The notes: generated from the letters alone by a model not told the origin. Positions 11,273 through 20,845 are shown, numbered from the stretch's first letter. The stretch: DNA of 64,000 bases from Polaromonas sp. JS666 (GCF_000013865.1 NC_007948.1:496001-560000), one strand, 5' to 3'. Made by a program: numbers and translations.

Positions 11273-12592
11273 GTGGCAACCAGCTCGGCTCAAATTGCGA
11301 AAACCGGCAAGTACGGTGATTTGCGCAACAGGCTTGTGTTTTTGCTGCTGGCCCTGGTGGTGTACCGCATTGGCGCGCACATCCCGGTGCCGGGCATTGA
11401 CCCTGGCCAGCTGAAAGAGCTGTTCAAGGGCCAGCAAGGCGGCATATTGAACCTGTTCAATATGTTCTCCGGTGGCGCCCTGTCGCGATTCACGGTGTTT
11501 GCCCTGGGCATCATGCCGTACATCTCGGCCTCCATCATCATGCAGCTGCTCACCTATGTTGTTCCAACATTCGAGCAGATGAAGAAGGAAGGTGAAAGCG
11601 GTCGTCGCAAGATCACGCAATACACGCGTTATGGAACTCTGGCGTTGGCGCTGTTCCAGTCGATGGGTATCGCGGTAGCGCTGGAGAGCTCGCCTGGCCT
11701 GGTTCTGGTGCCTGGTTTTGGTTTCCGGATGACGGCGGTGTTCAGTCTGACCGCAGGTACGATGTTCCTGATGTGGCTGGGTGAGCAGATTACCGAGCGC
11801 GGTTTGGGCAACGGTATTTCGATTTTGATTTTTGCTGGTATTGCGGCCGGATTGCCAGGTGCCATGGGTGGCCTGCTGGAGCTGGTGCGTACCGGGGCCA
11901 TGAGCGTCCTGGTGGCGATCGTGATCGTTGCTGTGGTCGTGCTGGTGACGTATTTTGTGGTGTTTGTCGAGCGGGGGCAGCGCAAGATTCTGGTGAATTA
12001 CGCGCGCCGCCAGGTGGGCAACAAGGTGTACGGTGGACAGTCTTCGCACTTGCCGCTGAAGCTGAACATGGCAGGCGTGATTCCTCCGATCTTCGCCTCC
12101 TCCATCATCTTGTTGCCGGCCACCGTGGTTGGATGGTTTAGTTCGGGTGAGAGCATGCGCTGGCTGAAAGACATCGCCGGCACGCTGACCCCGGGCCAGC
12201 CCATTTACGTGATGCTGTATGCCAGCGCGATTGTGTTCTTCTGCTTTTTCTACACGGCCCTGGTGTTTAACAGCCGTGAAACTGCGGATAACCTGAAGAA
12301 GAGCGGGGCGTTCATTCCAGGCATCCGTCCGGGTGACCAGACGGCGCGGTACATCGACAAGATTCTGGTTCGCCTGACGCTGGCCGGTGCGGTGTACATC
12401 ACGTTTGTGTGCCTGCTGCCAGAGTTCTTGATTTTGAAATACAACGTGCCGTTTTATTTTGGCGGCACGTCGTTAATGATCATTGTGGTGGTCACCATGG
12501 ATTTCATGGCCCAGGTACAGAATTACATGATGTCGCAACAGTATGAGTCGTTGCTGAAAAAGGCGAATTTCAAGACGTCACTGGGCGGTTAA
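11273..12592 (+). CDS. secY: Preprotein translocase subunit SecY
   Basis: Channel-forming subunit of the Sec translocon, 439 residues with ten membrane helices. Conserved stretches seen include [12 protein letters not shown] at the N-terminus and [22 protein letters not shown] in the middle. The start is GTG 11273; the usual N-terminal sequence begins there. It is the last gene of the spc set and is followed by infA. Confidence 0.97.
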   Translation: MATSSAQIAKTGKYGDLRNRLVFLLLALVVYRIGAHIPVPGIDPGQLKELFKGQQGGILNLFNMFSGGALSRFTVFALGIMPYISASIIMQLLTYVVPTFEQMKKEGESGRRKITQYTRYGTLALALFQSMGIAVALESSPGLVLVPGFGFRMTAVFSLTAGTMFLMWLGEQITERGLGNGISILIFAGIAAGLPGAMGGLLELVRTGAMSVLVAIVIVAVVVLVTYFVVFVERGQRKILVNYARRQVGNKVYGGQSSHLPLKLNMAGVIPPIFASSIILLPATVVGWFSSGESMRWLKDIAGTLTPGQPIYVMLYASAIVFFCFFYTALVFNSRETADNLKKSGAFIPGIRPGDQTARYIDKILVRLTLAGAVYITFVCLLPEFLILKYNVPFYFGGTSLMIIVVVTMDFMAQVQNYMMSQQYESLLKKANFKTSLGG

Positions 12593-12610
12593 CTGGGTAT
12601 TTGATGGGAT

Positions 12611-12829
12611 ATGTCTAAAGACGATGTGATTCAGATGCAGGGGGAGGTCGTTGAAAACCTTCCCAATGCAACTTTCAGGGTGAAGCTGGAAAATGGACAT
12701 GTTGTACTTGGACACATCTCGGGGAAAATGCGCATGCACTACATCCGCATTCTTCCCGGTGACAAGGTGACGGTTGAGTTGACGCCATACGATTTATCGC
12801 GAGCACGAATTGTGTTCCGTGCCAAGTAA
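12611..12829 (+). CDS. infA: Translation initiation factor IF-1
   Basis: 72-residue OB-fold protein that binds the ribosomal A site during initiation. [13 protein letters not shown] at the start and the [12 protein letters not shown] ending are typical. Its place between secY and rpmJ is common in beta-proteobacteria, unlike E. coli where infA lies elsewhere. Confidence 0.97.
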   Translation: MSKDDVIQMQGEVVENLPNATFRVKLENGHVVLGHISGKMRMHYIRILPGDKVTVELTPYDLSRARIVFRAK

Positions 12830-12857
12830 GCACAGAGTGAAAGTTTAGGAGAAAGAA

Positions 12858-12971
12858 ATGAGAGTTTCAGCTTCGGTCAAGAAAATTTGCCGCAACTGTA
12901 AAATCATCCGCCGCAAGGGCGTTGTACGCGTGATCTGCACGGATCCGCGTCACAAGCAGCGCCAAGGCTGA
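12858..12971 (+). CDS. rpmJ: 50S ribosomal protein L36
   Basis: A 37-residue protein beginning [15 protein letters not shown] and ending DPRHKQRQG. Cys11, Cys14, Cys27 and His32 form the zinc site of the C+ type L36. TTAGGAGA lies upstream of ATG 12858. Confidence 0.97.
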   Translation: MRVSASVKKICRNCKIIRRKGVVRVICTDPRHKQRQG

Positions 12972-12996
12972 TTTTCAAGAGATTTAGAGGACGCAC

Positions 12997-13362
12997 ATGG
13001 CACGTATCGCTGGTATCAATATTCCGCCGCAGCAGCACGCCGAAATCGGCTTGACTGCAATTTTCGGCATAGGTCGCACACGCGCTCGCAAGATTTGCGA
13101 AGCATGTGATATCGCCTATTCGAAAAAAATCAAAGATCTGACTGACGGCGATCTGGAAAAAATCCGTGACCAGATTGCTCTGTTCACCATCGAGGGCGAT
13201 TTGCGTCGTGAAACCACGATGAACATCAAGCGCCTGATGGACATCGGTTGCTACCGTGGTTTCCGCCATCGTCGCGGCCTGCCCATGCGTGGCCAGCGCA
13301 CCCGGACCAATGCCCGTACCCGCAAGGGTCCGCGCAAGGCCGCTGCTGCTTTGAAGAAATAA
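12997..13362 (+). CDS. rpsM: 30S ribosomal protein S13
   Basis: S13, 121 residues, contacts the P-site tRNA and the head of the 30S subunit. Start [14 protein letters not shown] and the basic tail after [15 protein letters not shown] are diagnostic. First gene of the alpha-operon part; GAGG precedes ATG 12997. Confidence 0.98.
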   Translation: MARIAGINIPPQQHAEIGLTAIFGIGRTRARKICEACDIAYSKKIKDLTDGDLEKIRDQIALFTIEGDLRRETTMNIKRLMDIGCYRGFRHRRGLPMRGQRTRTNARTRKGPRKAAAALKK

Positions 13363-13375
13363 TTGAGAGGTCGTC

Positions 13376-13780
13376 ATGGCAAAATCACCAAGCAATAACG
13401 CCGCACAGCGCGTTCGCAAGAAAGTACGCAAGAACGTGGCGGATGGCATTGCCCACGTCCACGCTTCTTTCAACAACACGATCATCACCATCACGGATCG
13501 CCAGGGCAATGCCTTGTCCTGGGCTTCTTCCGGTGGTCAGGGTTTCAAAGGTTCGCGCAAGTCGACGCCTTTTGCAGCGCAGGTTGCATCCGAGGTGGCT
13601 GGCCGCGCTGCCATTGAGCAGGGCATCAAGAATCTTGACGTTGAAATCAAGGGCCCTGGTCCCGGACGCGAATCTTCCGTCCGTGCATTGGGCGCGCTGG
13701 GCATCCGGATCAATTCGATTGCCGACGTTACCCCGGTTCCCCACAACGGCTGCCGCCCACAAAAGCGCCGCCGCATTTAA
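13376..13780 (+). CDS. rpsK: 30S ribosomal protein S11
   Basis: S11, 134 residues, lines the mRNA exit region of the 30S platform. [17 protein letters not shown] and the end [13 protein letters not shown] are typical. It is followed by a strong terminator-like hairpin before rpsD, which is unusual inside this operon. Confidence 0.98.
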   Translation: MAKSPSNNAAQRVRKKVRKNVADGIAHVHASFNNTIITITDRQGNALSWASSGGQGFKGSRKSTPFAAQVASEVAGRAAIEQGIKNLDVEIKGPGPGRESSVRALGALGIRINSIADVTPVPHNGCRPQKRRRI

Positions 13781-13786
13781 TAGCCT

Positions 13787-13835
13787 TGCCTGCTCTGGTT
13801 GATTGCCTTGCAGTCAGCCAGGTCAGGCATTTTTT
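13787..13835 (+). terminator. Intrinsic terminator or attenuator between rpsK and rpsD
   Basis: Arms 13787-13806 and 13810-13829 pair over 20 positions with one C/T mismatch and three G-U pairs, a three-base loop (CTT), and are followed by six T (13830-13835). This is the form of a Rho-independent terminator. It would separate rpsM-rpsK from rpsD-rpoA-rplQ or adjust their ratio. Confidence 0.8.
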
Positions 13836-13908
13836 ATCAAGCCCACCGCCGTTAGGTTCACACCGAAGGCTCCTGCAGCAATGCAGCAGATGACACAAGG
13901 ACACTCAA

Positions 13909-14532
13909 GTGGCACGCTATCTCGGCCCCAAGGCCAAACTATCCCGCCGTGAAGGCACCGACCTTTTCCTGAAGAGCGCACGTCGCGCCATCAGCGACAA
14001 GGCCAAATTTGATTCGAAGCCTGGCCAGCACGGTCGTACTTCGGGTACCCGTACTTCCGACTTCGGCCTGCAGCTGCGCGAAAAGCAGAAGGTCAAGCGC
14101 ATGTACGGCGTGCTGGAGAAGCAGTTCCGCCGCTATTTCGAGGAAGCCGATCGCCGCAAGGGCAACACCGGCGCCAATCTGCTGTTCATCCTCGAATCGC
14201 GCCTGGACAACGTCGTGTACCGCATGGGCTTCGGCTCGACACGCGCCGAAGCGCGCCAGCTGGTTTCACACAAAGCCATCACGGTGAACGGCAATTCGGT
14301 CAATATTCCTTCTTACATGGTCAAGACCGGTGATGTGATCGCCGTACGTGACAAGTCCAAGAAGCAGACTCGCGTCACCGAGGCGCTTGAGCTGGCAAAA
14401 CAGGTCGGACTGCCTGCCTGGGTCGATGTGAACGCCGACAAGGGCGAAGGCGTCTTCAAGAAGGTGCCCGATCGCGACGAATTTGCAGCCGACGTCAACG
14501 AATCGTTGATCGTCGAGTTGTACTCGCGCTAA
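13909..14532 (+). CDS. rpsD: 30S ribosomal protein S4
   Basis: S4, 207 residues, a primary 16S rRNA binder and in E. coli the repressor of the alpha operon. [19 protein letters not shown] and the S4 RNA-binding domain ([10 protein letters not shown], around residue 98) are seen. The start codon is GTG 13909, with AAGGACACTCAA upstream. A terminator-like hairpin precedes the gene. Confidence 0.98.
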   Translation: MARYLGPKAKLSRREGTDLFLKSARRAISDKAKFDSKPGQHGRTSGTRTSDFGLQLREKQKVKRMYGVLEKQFRRYFEEADRRKGNTGANLLFILESRLDNVVYRMGFGSTRAEARQLVSHKAITVNGNSVNIPSYMVKTGDVIAVRDKSKKQTRVTEALELAKQVGLPAWVDVNADKGEGVFKKVPDRDEFAADVNESLIVELYSR

Positions 14533-14544
14533 TTTTTCGTTCCT

Positions 14545-14566
14545 GCGATACGGGGCACCGTATCGC
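14545..14566 (+). promoter_or_regulatory. Hairpin in the rpsD-rpoA gap
   Basis: GCGATACGG, loop GGCA, CCGTATCGC is a perfect 9-bp stem, enclosed by a possible outer pairing of TTCGTT and AACGAA. No run of T follows, so it is probably a mRNA-stability or translational element rather than a terminator. Confidence 0.45.
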
Positions 14567-14627
14567 CAGGGTGTGCTTCGCCGGCCTTATCGGTGTAACG
14601 AACCGAGGGTATTGAGAGGAAGACTGC

Positions 14628-15617
14628 ATGCAGACCAATTTGTTGAAACCTAAAACCATCAATGTGGAGCAGCTTGGCGCGAATCGCGCCAAGGTGACTC
14701 TGGAGCCATTCGAGCGTGGCTACGGCCACACGCTGGGCAATGCCCTGCGCCGTGTGTTGTTGTCCTCCATGGTTGGCCATGCCGCCACTGAAGTGACCAT
14801 TGCCGGCGTTCTGCATGAGTACTCGTCCATCGACGGCGTGCAGGAAGATGTCGTCAATATCCTGTTGAACCTCAAAGGTGTGGTGTTCAAGCTCCACAAC
14901 CGCGACGAAGTGACCCTCAGCCTGCGCAAAGACGGCGAAGGTCCTGTGACCGCGGCCGATATCCAGACGCCGCACGATGTGGAAATCATCAACCCTGAAC
15001 ACGTGATCGTGAATCTGTCGCACGGCGGCAAGATCGACATGCAGATCAAGGTTGAGAATGGCCGTGGCTATGTGCCGGGCACCATGCGTCGCTATGGCGA
15101 TGAGTCGCCAAAATCCATCGGCCGCATTGTGCTGGACGCTTCGTTTTCCCCGGTCAAGCGCGTGAGCTACACCGTCGAAAGCGCCCGCGTTGAGCAGCGC
15201 ACGGACCTGGACAAGCTGGTCCTCGAAATTGAAACCAATGGTGCAGTGACCGCTGAGGATGCTGTCCGCGCATCGGCGAAGATTCTCGTTGAGCAGCTGG
15301 CTGTGTTCGCTCAGCTGGAAGGCAATGAACTGGCGGCATTTGATGCACCGGTGCAGCGCAGCTCGCAGCAGTTTGATCCCATCCTGTTGCGCCCTGTCGA
15401 CGAGCTTGAGCTCACGGTGCGTTCGGCAAACTGCCTGAAAGCAGAAAACATTTACTACATTGGCGATCTGATTCAGCGCACTGAAAATGAGCTGCTCAAG
15501 ACTCCCAATCTCGGACGGAAATCTCTTAACGAGATCAAGGAAGTGCTGGCTTCCCGCGGCTTGACTCTGGGCATGCGCCTTGAGAGCTGGCCACCTGCAG
15601 GCCTGGACAAACGTTAA
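14628..15617 (+). CDS. rpoA: DNA-directed RNA polymerase subunit alpha
   Basis: Alpha subunit, 329 residues: N-terminal dimerisation domain ([18 protein letters not shown] near residues 32-49), a linker, and the C-terminal domain that binds UP elements and activators ([16 protein letters not shown] region, here [17 protein letters not shown], then [16 protein letters not shown]). GAGAGGAAG precedes ATG 14628. It lies between rpsD and rplQ as normal. Confidence 0.98.
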   Translation: MQTNLLKPKTINVEQLGANRAKVTLEPFERGYGHTLGNALRRVLLSSMVGHAATEVTIAGVLHEYSSIDGVQEDVVNILLNLKGVVFKLHNRDEVTLSLRKDGEGPVTAADIQTPHDVEIINPEHVIVNLSHGGKIDMQIKVENGRGYVPGTMRRYGDESPKSIGRIVLDASFSPVKRVSYTVESARVEQRTDLDKLVLEIETNGAVTAEDAVRASAKILVEQLAVFAQLEGNELAAFDAPVQRSSQQFDPILLRPVDELELTVRSANCLKAENIYYIGDLIQRTENELLKTPNLGRKSLNEIKEVLASRGLTLGMRLESWPPAGLDKR

Positions 15618-15699
15618 TTTGTAAAACTGACCATCTTCGAAGAGATGGCGCACGGGCAGTACCTGATACGGCTGCCTGATTATTAAAAAGGAAATCACC

Positions 15700-16098
15700 A
15701 TGCGACACGGACACGGACTACGTAAACTGAACCGCACCAGCGAGCACCGCCTCGCCATGCTGCGCAACATGATGAACTCGCTGCTTCAGCACGAAGTCAT
15801 CAAGACCACCCTGCCAAAGGCCAAGGAATTGCGCCGTGTGGTGGAACCGATGATCACGCTGGCCAAAGAGCCAACGGTGGCCAACAAACGTCTGGCCTTC
15901 GATCGCCTGCGCGACCGCGACATGGTGGTCAAGCTGTTTGCAGAATTGGGTCCGCGCTACAAGGCCCGTCCTGGTGGCTACACCCGTATTCTGAAGATGG
16001 GCTTTCGCGTTGGCGACAATGCACCCATGGCTTTGGTCGAGTTGGTGGATCGTCCTGAAATAGAAGACACTACCGCTGACGCGGCGAAGGCAGAGTAA
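15700..16098 (+). CDS. rplQ: 50S ribosomal protein L17
   Basis: L17, 132 residues, last gene of the alpha operon. [17 protein letters not shown] and [15 protein letters not shown] are diagnostic. AAAAGGAAATCACC precedes the start. The -10 element of the following tRNA lies directly after its stop. Confidence 0.98.
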   Translation: MRHGHGLRKLNRTSEHRLAMLRNMMNSLLQHEVIKTTLPKAKELRRVVEPMITLAKEPTVANKRLAFDRLRDRDMVVKLFAELGPRYKARPGGYTRILKMGFRVGDNAPMALVELVDRPEIEDTTADAAKAE

Positions 16099-16100
16099 GG

Positions 16101-16106
16101 TATAAT
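16101..16106 (+). promoter_or_regulatory. -10 element of the initiator tRNA
   Basis: TATAAT, 11 bases before the tRNA. A -35 near CTGACG (16076-16081, 19-bp spacer) inside rplQ is weak, so the tRNA may also be made by read-through from rplQ. Confidence 0.5.
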
Positions 16107-16116
16107 AGAGACATAT

Positions 16117-16193
<77 letters not shown>

Positions 16194-16219
16194 ACATCCA
16201 AGCCGTCAAGGCTGGTAGC

Positions 16220-16244
16220 AAACGCCCACTTCATGTGGGCGTTT
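16220..16244 (+). terminator. Terminator after the tRNA
   Basis: AAACGCCCAC and GTGGGCGTTT form a perfect 10-bp stem with a five-base loop (TTCAT), ending in TTTTGCTTTG. It should end transcription of the rplQ-tRNA unit. Confidence 0.8.
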
Positions 16245-16250
16245 TGCTTT

Positions 16251-16290
16251 GTGCCCACTCTGTGCCCATATCGTGCCCAGCCTGTGCCAC
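16251..16290 (+). repeat. Four GTGCCC direct repeats with an 11-bp period
   Basis: GTGCCCAC, GTGCCCAT, GTGCCCAG and GTGCCACA begin at 16251, 16262, 16273 and 16284, exactly 11 bp apart, so they face the same side of the helix. Such arrays just after a tRNA are reminiscent of integrase arm-type sites. No integrase gene is in the window. Confidence 0.7.
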
Positions 16291-16532
16291 AAAATTTCTC
16301 AAAATTCAGCAGTGACCATTGGCTATTTCTGTAGGTAGCCGTGTCACTGACCGACTGATGAGCGTTTCTGGTCGTAGGGGGCGGTTCGGTTCAAGTTCCG
16401 ACAGACCTTATTTCAAAGGCGTCTTTTTGCGGTGTCTGCGGTGGTGGTCTCGACAGGGGCCATGTTTTCGATGACTTTGGCTACTTATGTAGAGTCCGAC
16501 AGACTTTGTTCCCACGTTTCAACGTCAAAGGA
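16291..16532 (+). other. Gap before the DUF3348 operon
   Basis: About 240 bp without a supported gene. It contains the -10/-35 region one would expect for the downstream operon, but no convincing consensus promoter was found by eye. An open frame runs into the DUF3348 gene from TTG 16506, without a ribosome site. Confidence 0.4.
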
Positions 16533-17258
16533 ATGTATTTGCCCAGGAATTTCAGCAGCTCAAGACTCGTTCGCTTGCTCAGTGATTTGGCCTCCGTGGA
16601 TGTTGAGGCGTCGAGGCAGGACTTTGCGGAACGATTGGGCCTGTGGTTGGACGTTTTCGATGGCATCACGCTCCATGCGGCGCACCAGTCGATCAAGACG
16701 GTTGACGAAGAGAAACCATCGGATCGGCTGCTGGCCAGAACCTTCGCTCTGGAAGAAGAATTTCATCGGGTGCGAACAGCCCTGGTGAAGGCCATCACGG
16801 CAAGCAGTGCATCCCCTGCCAGCGGAACGGAAACGGACGCTGGGTATGCACCGTATCACCAGCGTTATCTCGACCAACAACGCCACATGGCATTGAGGAT
16901 TGATGCATTGCGTGCCCATGTCCGGCAAGCCATCGCGAAGGTATCTCCCCAACTCGGGCAGCTGGCAACCTTCGATGCTGTGATGGAGCAGATGTTCGGT
17001 GGTCGGGAGCAAAAACTGCTGTCAACGGTGCCTGTGCTGCTTGAGCGACGTTTCGGGCACTTGCGTAAAACCCGTCAGCTCGGGCTCGACGCTGCGCAGC
17101 AGCAGGACGCCCTGGCTTCGTGGCGACAACCGGGCGGGTGGCTGGACGTCTTCGGCAAGGAGGTGCAGGAGGTCTTGCTGGCGGAACTGGAGGTCCGGCT
17201 GCAGCCGGTCGTGGGATTGATTGAAGCATTCAGCAACGAGGTTAAGACGTACCAATGA
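16533..17258 (+). CDS. DUF3348 family protein
   Basis: A soluble, mostly helical protein of about 241 residues. The N-terminus SSSRLVRLLSDLA followed by FAERLGLWLDVFDGITLHAA is the typical DUF3348 opening. No membrane segment or known catalytic motif is seen. The start is uncertain: ATG 16533 has AAAGGA right next to it, TTG 16506 has none. It ends four bases into the next gene (ATGA overlap at 17255), so it is the first gene of a tightly coupled four-gene operon with a MotA/MotB-like pair. Function unknown; likely a cytoplasmic partner of that complex. Confidence 0.8.
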   Translation: MYLPRNFSSSRLVRLLSDLASVDVEASRQDFAERLGLWLDVFDGITLHAAHQSIKTVDEEKPSDRLLARTFALEEEFHRVRTALVKAITASSASPASGTETDAGYAPYHQRYLDQQRHMALRIDALRAHVRQAIAKVSPQLGQLATFDAVMEQMFGGREQKLLSTVPVLLERRFGHLRKTRQLGLDAAQQQDALASWRQPGGWLDVFGKEVQEVLLAELEVRLQPVVGLIEAFSNEVKTYQ

Positions 17259-19426
17259 ACAGGATTTTTTTTGCAGTCGCCTTCGCCATCGGTCTGATGA
17301 CCGTGACCTGGGTGGGGTTGGGGTTTGTCGGTTCGAGCTGGATGGCCCTGGTCATGACGGCGGTGATTGCCGGGGTTTATTTGCTGGGCGCGTTCGAACT
17401 CAGACAGTTTCGCGCTGCCACAGCCTCGCTGGCGGCGGCGCTTGCCGACATTCCTCAGCCGCTGCCGGACATCGGCGTCTGGCTAGTCGGCGTACCCCCT
17501 TCCCTGCAAAATTCCGTGCGTTTGCGGATCGAGGGCGAACGGGTCGCCTTGCCGGGCCCTGCGTTGACACCGTACCTGGTGGGGCTGCTGGTGATGCTGG
17601 GGATGCTCGGTACCTTCCTGGGCATGGTCGTGACCTTCAAGGGGGCCGTGTTCGCTCTGGAGGGCTCGACGGATCTTCACGCCATCCGGTCGGCGCTAGC
17701 CGCACCGATCAAGGGCCTGGGGCTTGCATTTGGCACCTCGGTGGCCGGGGTGGCCGCGTCGGCCATGCTGGGCCTGCTGTCGGCCATCAGCCGCCGCGAG
17801 AGGGTAGACGTCGCGCGGCAGCTGGACTCCCGTATTGCGACCGTCTTTCGGCCGTTTTCGCTCGCCCATCAGCGTCAGGAAACCTTCAAGGCGCTGCAGG
17901 TGCAGGCGCACGCCTTGCCCGACGTGGTCGACAAGCTGCAGACCATGATGGAGGGAATGGAACGCCGGAGCCAGCAGTTGAACGAGCAGCTGCTGGGCAG
18001 TCAGGCGCAGTTCCACCGTGAGGTGAGCGTCGCCTACACCGGTCTGGCCGACACCGTCGGGCAGTCCCTGAAAGACAGCCTGACGGCCAGCGCAAGGGTG
18101 GCGGGCGAGAGCATCAAGCCCGTGGTCGAGGCGGCGATGACGGAAATTGCGCAGGAATCGAAGCGCCTGCACGAGCGCGTGAGCGACGCAGCGCAGACGC
18201 AGTTGACGGGCCTCTCGGCCCAGTTCAGCGCCACCGCCCGAGCCGTGTCCGAAACCTGGACGACGGCTCTCCAGAACCATGCGCGGACCAGCGAAAGCCA
18301 GGTCAATGGCCTGGACCGGGCACTGGCGGCCTTCACGGACACCTTCGAGCAGCGCTCAGGCGTGTTGCTGGCCACGGTCAACGAGGCCGTGTCCAGGTCG
18401 CAATCGGACCAGGCCTCGTCGGATCGGCAGAGGCTGCAGGCCTGGACGCAGGCGCTGGAGTCCATGGCGGCCACGCTGCACGGCGAATGGCAGCGTGTCG
18501 GGGCGCAGTCGCTCGCCCAGCAGCAAGCAGTCTGCCTGACGCTGGAGAAAACCGCCGGTGAGATTACCGAACGCGCCAGCCATCAGGCGAGCCGGACCCT
18601 GGACGACATTGCACGACTGTCGACCCACTCGGAGGAGCTGATTCGTTCGCGCATCGACTCCGAGGCCGACTGGATGCAGCAGCACGGCGACCGCATGGAC
18701 CAGCTGGCCAGTGTGTGGCGCACGGAACTCGATGCGCTCAGGGAAGAAGAGGCAACGCGCGGCAACGCCGCCGTCGAGCGGCTGGGCGAACTGCAGGCGG
18801 CACTGGCCAGTCATCTGGCCACGCTGGGCGCCGCGCTGGAAACACCCATGACCCGGCTTATGCAAACGGCCTCTGAAGTGCCCCAGGCCGCTGCGGAAGT
18901 GATTGCGCAATTGCGGCAGGAAATGACCCGGCTCACCGAGCGAGACAACCTCGCGCTCGAAGAGCGCACCGGCCTGGTGGAACAAATCAGGGCGCTGCTC
19001 CAGACCATCCACCAGGCCTCGGGTGAACAGCGTGCGGCGATCGAGTCGCTGGTGGGTTCGGCGGCAGCTGTGCTGGACAAGGCCGGCAGCCAGTTTGCTG
19101 AAACGCTGGGGGCACAGGCCGGCAAGGCGGAGGACATGGCGGCGCACCTCACCGGCAGCGCGGTCGAGCTGGCTAGCCTGGGCGAATCCTTCAATCATGG
19201 CGTCCAGCTTTTCAACGCGACCAACGAGAAGCTGATTGAAAGCCTGCAGCGCATGGAGGGCACCATGAACCAGTCCATGGCGCGGAGTGACGAACAACTT
19301 GCCTACTACGTGGCGCAGGCGCGCGAGGTCATCGACCTCAGCATCACGTCGCAGCAGGGCATTGTCGAAGACCTGCGCCAGCTCCACAGCAAGCAAGCCT
19401 CGCAGTCCGAGGGAGTCGCGGGATGA
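17255..19426 (+). CDS. DUF802 protein: MotA/TolQ/ExbB-like membrane part with long coiled coil
   Basis: A 723-residue inner-membrane protein. Four hydrophobic segments lie near residues 3-26, 29-48, 104-126 and 154-178; the third contains GMLGTFLGMVVTF, like the conserved helix of MotA/TolQ/ExbB stators (GLLGTVxGM). From about residue 205 to 700 the sequence is Ala/Gln/Glu-rich, without Pro or Cys clusters, and reads as a long cytoplasmic coiled coil with apparent internal repeats. This layout matches ZorA of Zorya defence. It overlaps both neighbours by four bases. Annotated as DUF802 by recall of the family; role inferred as ion-driven motor unit. Confidence 0.8.
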   Translation: MNRIFFAVAFAIGLMTVTWVGLGFVGSSWMALVMTAVIAGVYLLGAFELRQFRAATASLAAALADIPQPLPDIGVWLVGVPPSLQNSVRLRIEGERVALPGPALTPYLVGLLVMLGMLGTFLGMVVTFKGAVFALEGSTDLHAIRSALAAPIKGLGLAFGTSVAGVAASAMLGLLSAISRRERVDVARQLDSRIATVFRPFSLAHQRQETFKALQVQAHALPDVVDKLQTMMEGMERRSQQLNEQLLGSQAQFHREVSVAYTGLADTVGQSLKDSLTASARVAGESIKPVVEAAMTEIAQESKRLHERVSDAAQTQLTGLSAQFSATARAVSETWTTALQNHARTSESQVNGLDRALAAFTDTFEQRSGVLLATVNEAVSRSQSDQASSDRQRLQAWTQALESMAATLHGEWQRVGAQSLAQQQAVCLTLEKTAGEITERASHQASRTLDDIARLSTHSEELIRSRIDSEADWMQQHGDRMDQLASVWRTELDALREEEATRGNAAVERLGELQAALASHLATLGAALETPMTRLMQTASEVPQAAAEVIAQLRQEMTRLTERDNLALEERTGLVEQIRALLQTIHQASGEQRAAIESLVGSAAAVLDKAGSQFAETLGAQAGKAEDMAAHLTGSAVELASLGESFNHGVQLFNATNEKLIESLQRMEGTMNQSMARSDEQLAYYVAQAREVIDLSITSQQGIVEDLRQLHSKQASQSEGVAG

Positions 19427-20085
19427 TCGACCTTGACGAAAGGGGCGACGGCATGGAGCAGACCGCGCCGGTCTGGGCCGTTTTCGGGGACCTGATGTCG
19501 GGCTTGCTGGGCGCTTTCGTGCTGATCCTGGTCGGGGTGCTGGTGGTCCAGATGGACCTGATGGCCAACCTGGAGGCGGAGGTGCAAAAGCGCCGGGTGG
19601 AGGAGCAGCGCCGCATCGCCCTGGAAAAGGCCCTGGCCATTCCGCTGGCAACGGGCCGGGTCACGCTGAACAACGGACGCATTGGCATCAGTGGCAGCGT
19701 ATTGTTCCCCCTGAACTCGGACCAGTTGCGTCCCGACGGCCGGCTGCTGTTGAAGAGTCTCGTGCCCCCGTTGCAGGTGTACCTGGGTGAGCGCGATGAA
19801 CTGTTGATGGTGAGCGGTTTTACCGACGACAAGCCCATCCAGGAGGGCAACCAGCGCTTTGCGGACAACCTGGCGCTGTCGGCCCAGCGTGCCCTGACGG
19901 TGACCCGTGCCCTGATCGAAGAAGGCATGCCGTCGTCCCGGGCCTTTGCCGCGGCCTTTGGCGCAGAGCAGCCGGTGGCCTCCAACACGGATGAAAAGGG
20001 ACGCGCGCTGAACCGGCGCGTGGAAATGGCGCCGGTGCCCAAGTCCGCCAATGTGAAACCCTCCACCCCTTCCGCCCATGAGTGA
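19423..20085 (+). CDS. MotB-like OmpA-domain protein
   Basis: A 220-residue protein: short cytoplasmic N-terminus, one membrane helix (about residues 18-42) with Asp23 at its start in the setting VFGDLMSGLLGAFVLIL, comparable to the proton-carrying Asp of MotB and ZorB, a short coiled linker (50-72), and a periplasmic OmpA-like peptidoglycan-binding domain (GFTDDKP near 132-138, NRRVEM near 197-202). It overlaps the DUF802 gene by four bases and the next gene by eight, so the MotA-like and MotB-like proteins are made together, as stator partners usually are. Confidence 0.85.
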   Translation: MIDLDERGDGMEQTAPVWAVFGDLMSGLLGAFVLILVGVLVVQMDLMANLEAEVQKRRVEEQRRIALEKALAIPLATGRVTLNNGRIGISGSVLFPLNSDQLRPDGRLLLKSLVPPLQVYLGERDELLMVSGFTDDKPIQEGNQRFADNLALSAQRALTVTRALIEEGMPSSRAFAAAFGAEQPVASNTDEKGRALNRRVEMAPVPKSANVKPSTPSAHE

Positions 20086-20845
20086 GTCGGGTCGCGCCGA
20101 AATGCCGCATTCGCAGCGGGATGGAGAAAAGTCGCTGCTGTCGTGGCATGCGTCCTTGCGAAACGAAGGAGCCCAGCGCCTCGATCCCGCGCGCTTTCAT
20201 TACCTGGAGCTGCTGTCGCAGCGTATGGACACAGCGCCAGGCGAGGTGCGACGCATCCTGGAAGGCAAGCTCAAAATTGCGCTGGCGGACTATGGCGAAC
20301 GCTTCAGGCAGGCGCAGAAGGCGGCCAGCGACGAGTTGGCGAGCCTGTCAGCCAAGCATCCGGACCTGGCCCGTGAACTGCAGCGGCTTTTCGCGGCAGG
20401 CGATTACGGGGGCATGCGCCGGCTGGGCGCGCAATCGGCGTTCACCAGACCCTGCGCGCCGCTGGCCCAGCTGAACCAGTACATCCAGAACGTGAAGCAG
20501 GACGCCATCGATCGCCGCCTGGGGAGCGGTCCTGGGAGCAGTCTGGTCAGCGACATGGAGGCCGTTTCTGAAATGGCGAGCGTTCGTCGCTTCAGGGAGG
20601 TGTGGTCCAGGATTGCTGCCGAAGACCAGGTGGACCAAGCCGTCGGGCGAGGGCCTGTCAACGCCGGCCCGCTGAATTCGCACATGCTTGTGCTTCGTTC
20701 CCTCGCGTTGATGCGCAAGCTGTCACCCGACTACCTGCGGCGCTTTCTGTCGCATGTGGATACCTTGCTGTGGCTCGATCAGGCGAACCAGAAATACACG
20801 CCGGTGAAGGCGAAACCGGCGCGTCGAAGCCGGCAAAAGAAATGA
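20078..20845 (+). CDS. DUF2894 family protein
   Basis: A soluble 255-residue protein of the DUF2894 type, last gene of the four-gene operon. The middle is helical and charged; the stretch RFREVWSRIAAEDQVDQA and a hydrophobic-helical C-terminal domain (NSHMLVLRSLALMRKLSPDYL) are characteristic by recall, and the tail is very basic (AKPARRSRQKK). No enzyme motif is recognised. It starts eight bases inside the MotB-like gene. The basic tail might bind nucleic acid; this is only a guess. Confidence 0.75.
   Translation: MSESGRAEMPHSQRDGEKSLLSWHASLRNEGAQRLDPARFHYLELLSQRMDTAPGEVRRILEGKLKIALADYGERFRQAQKAASDELASLSAKHPDLARELQRLFAAGDYGGMRRLGAQSAFTRPCAPLAQLNQYIQNVKQDAIDRRLGSGPGSSLVSDMEAVSEMASVRRFREVWSRIAAEDQVDQAVGRGPVNAGPLNSHMLVLRSLALMRKLSPDYLRRFLSHVDTLLWLDQANQKYTPVKAKPARRSRQKK

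Noticed and set aside
16533..20845. Complete Zorya defence system
   Set aside because: No helicase or nuclease (ZorC, ZorD, ZorE type) gene is adjacent; only the motor-like pair is similar, so the full name would be wrong.
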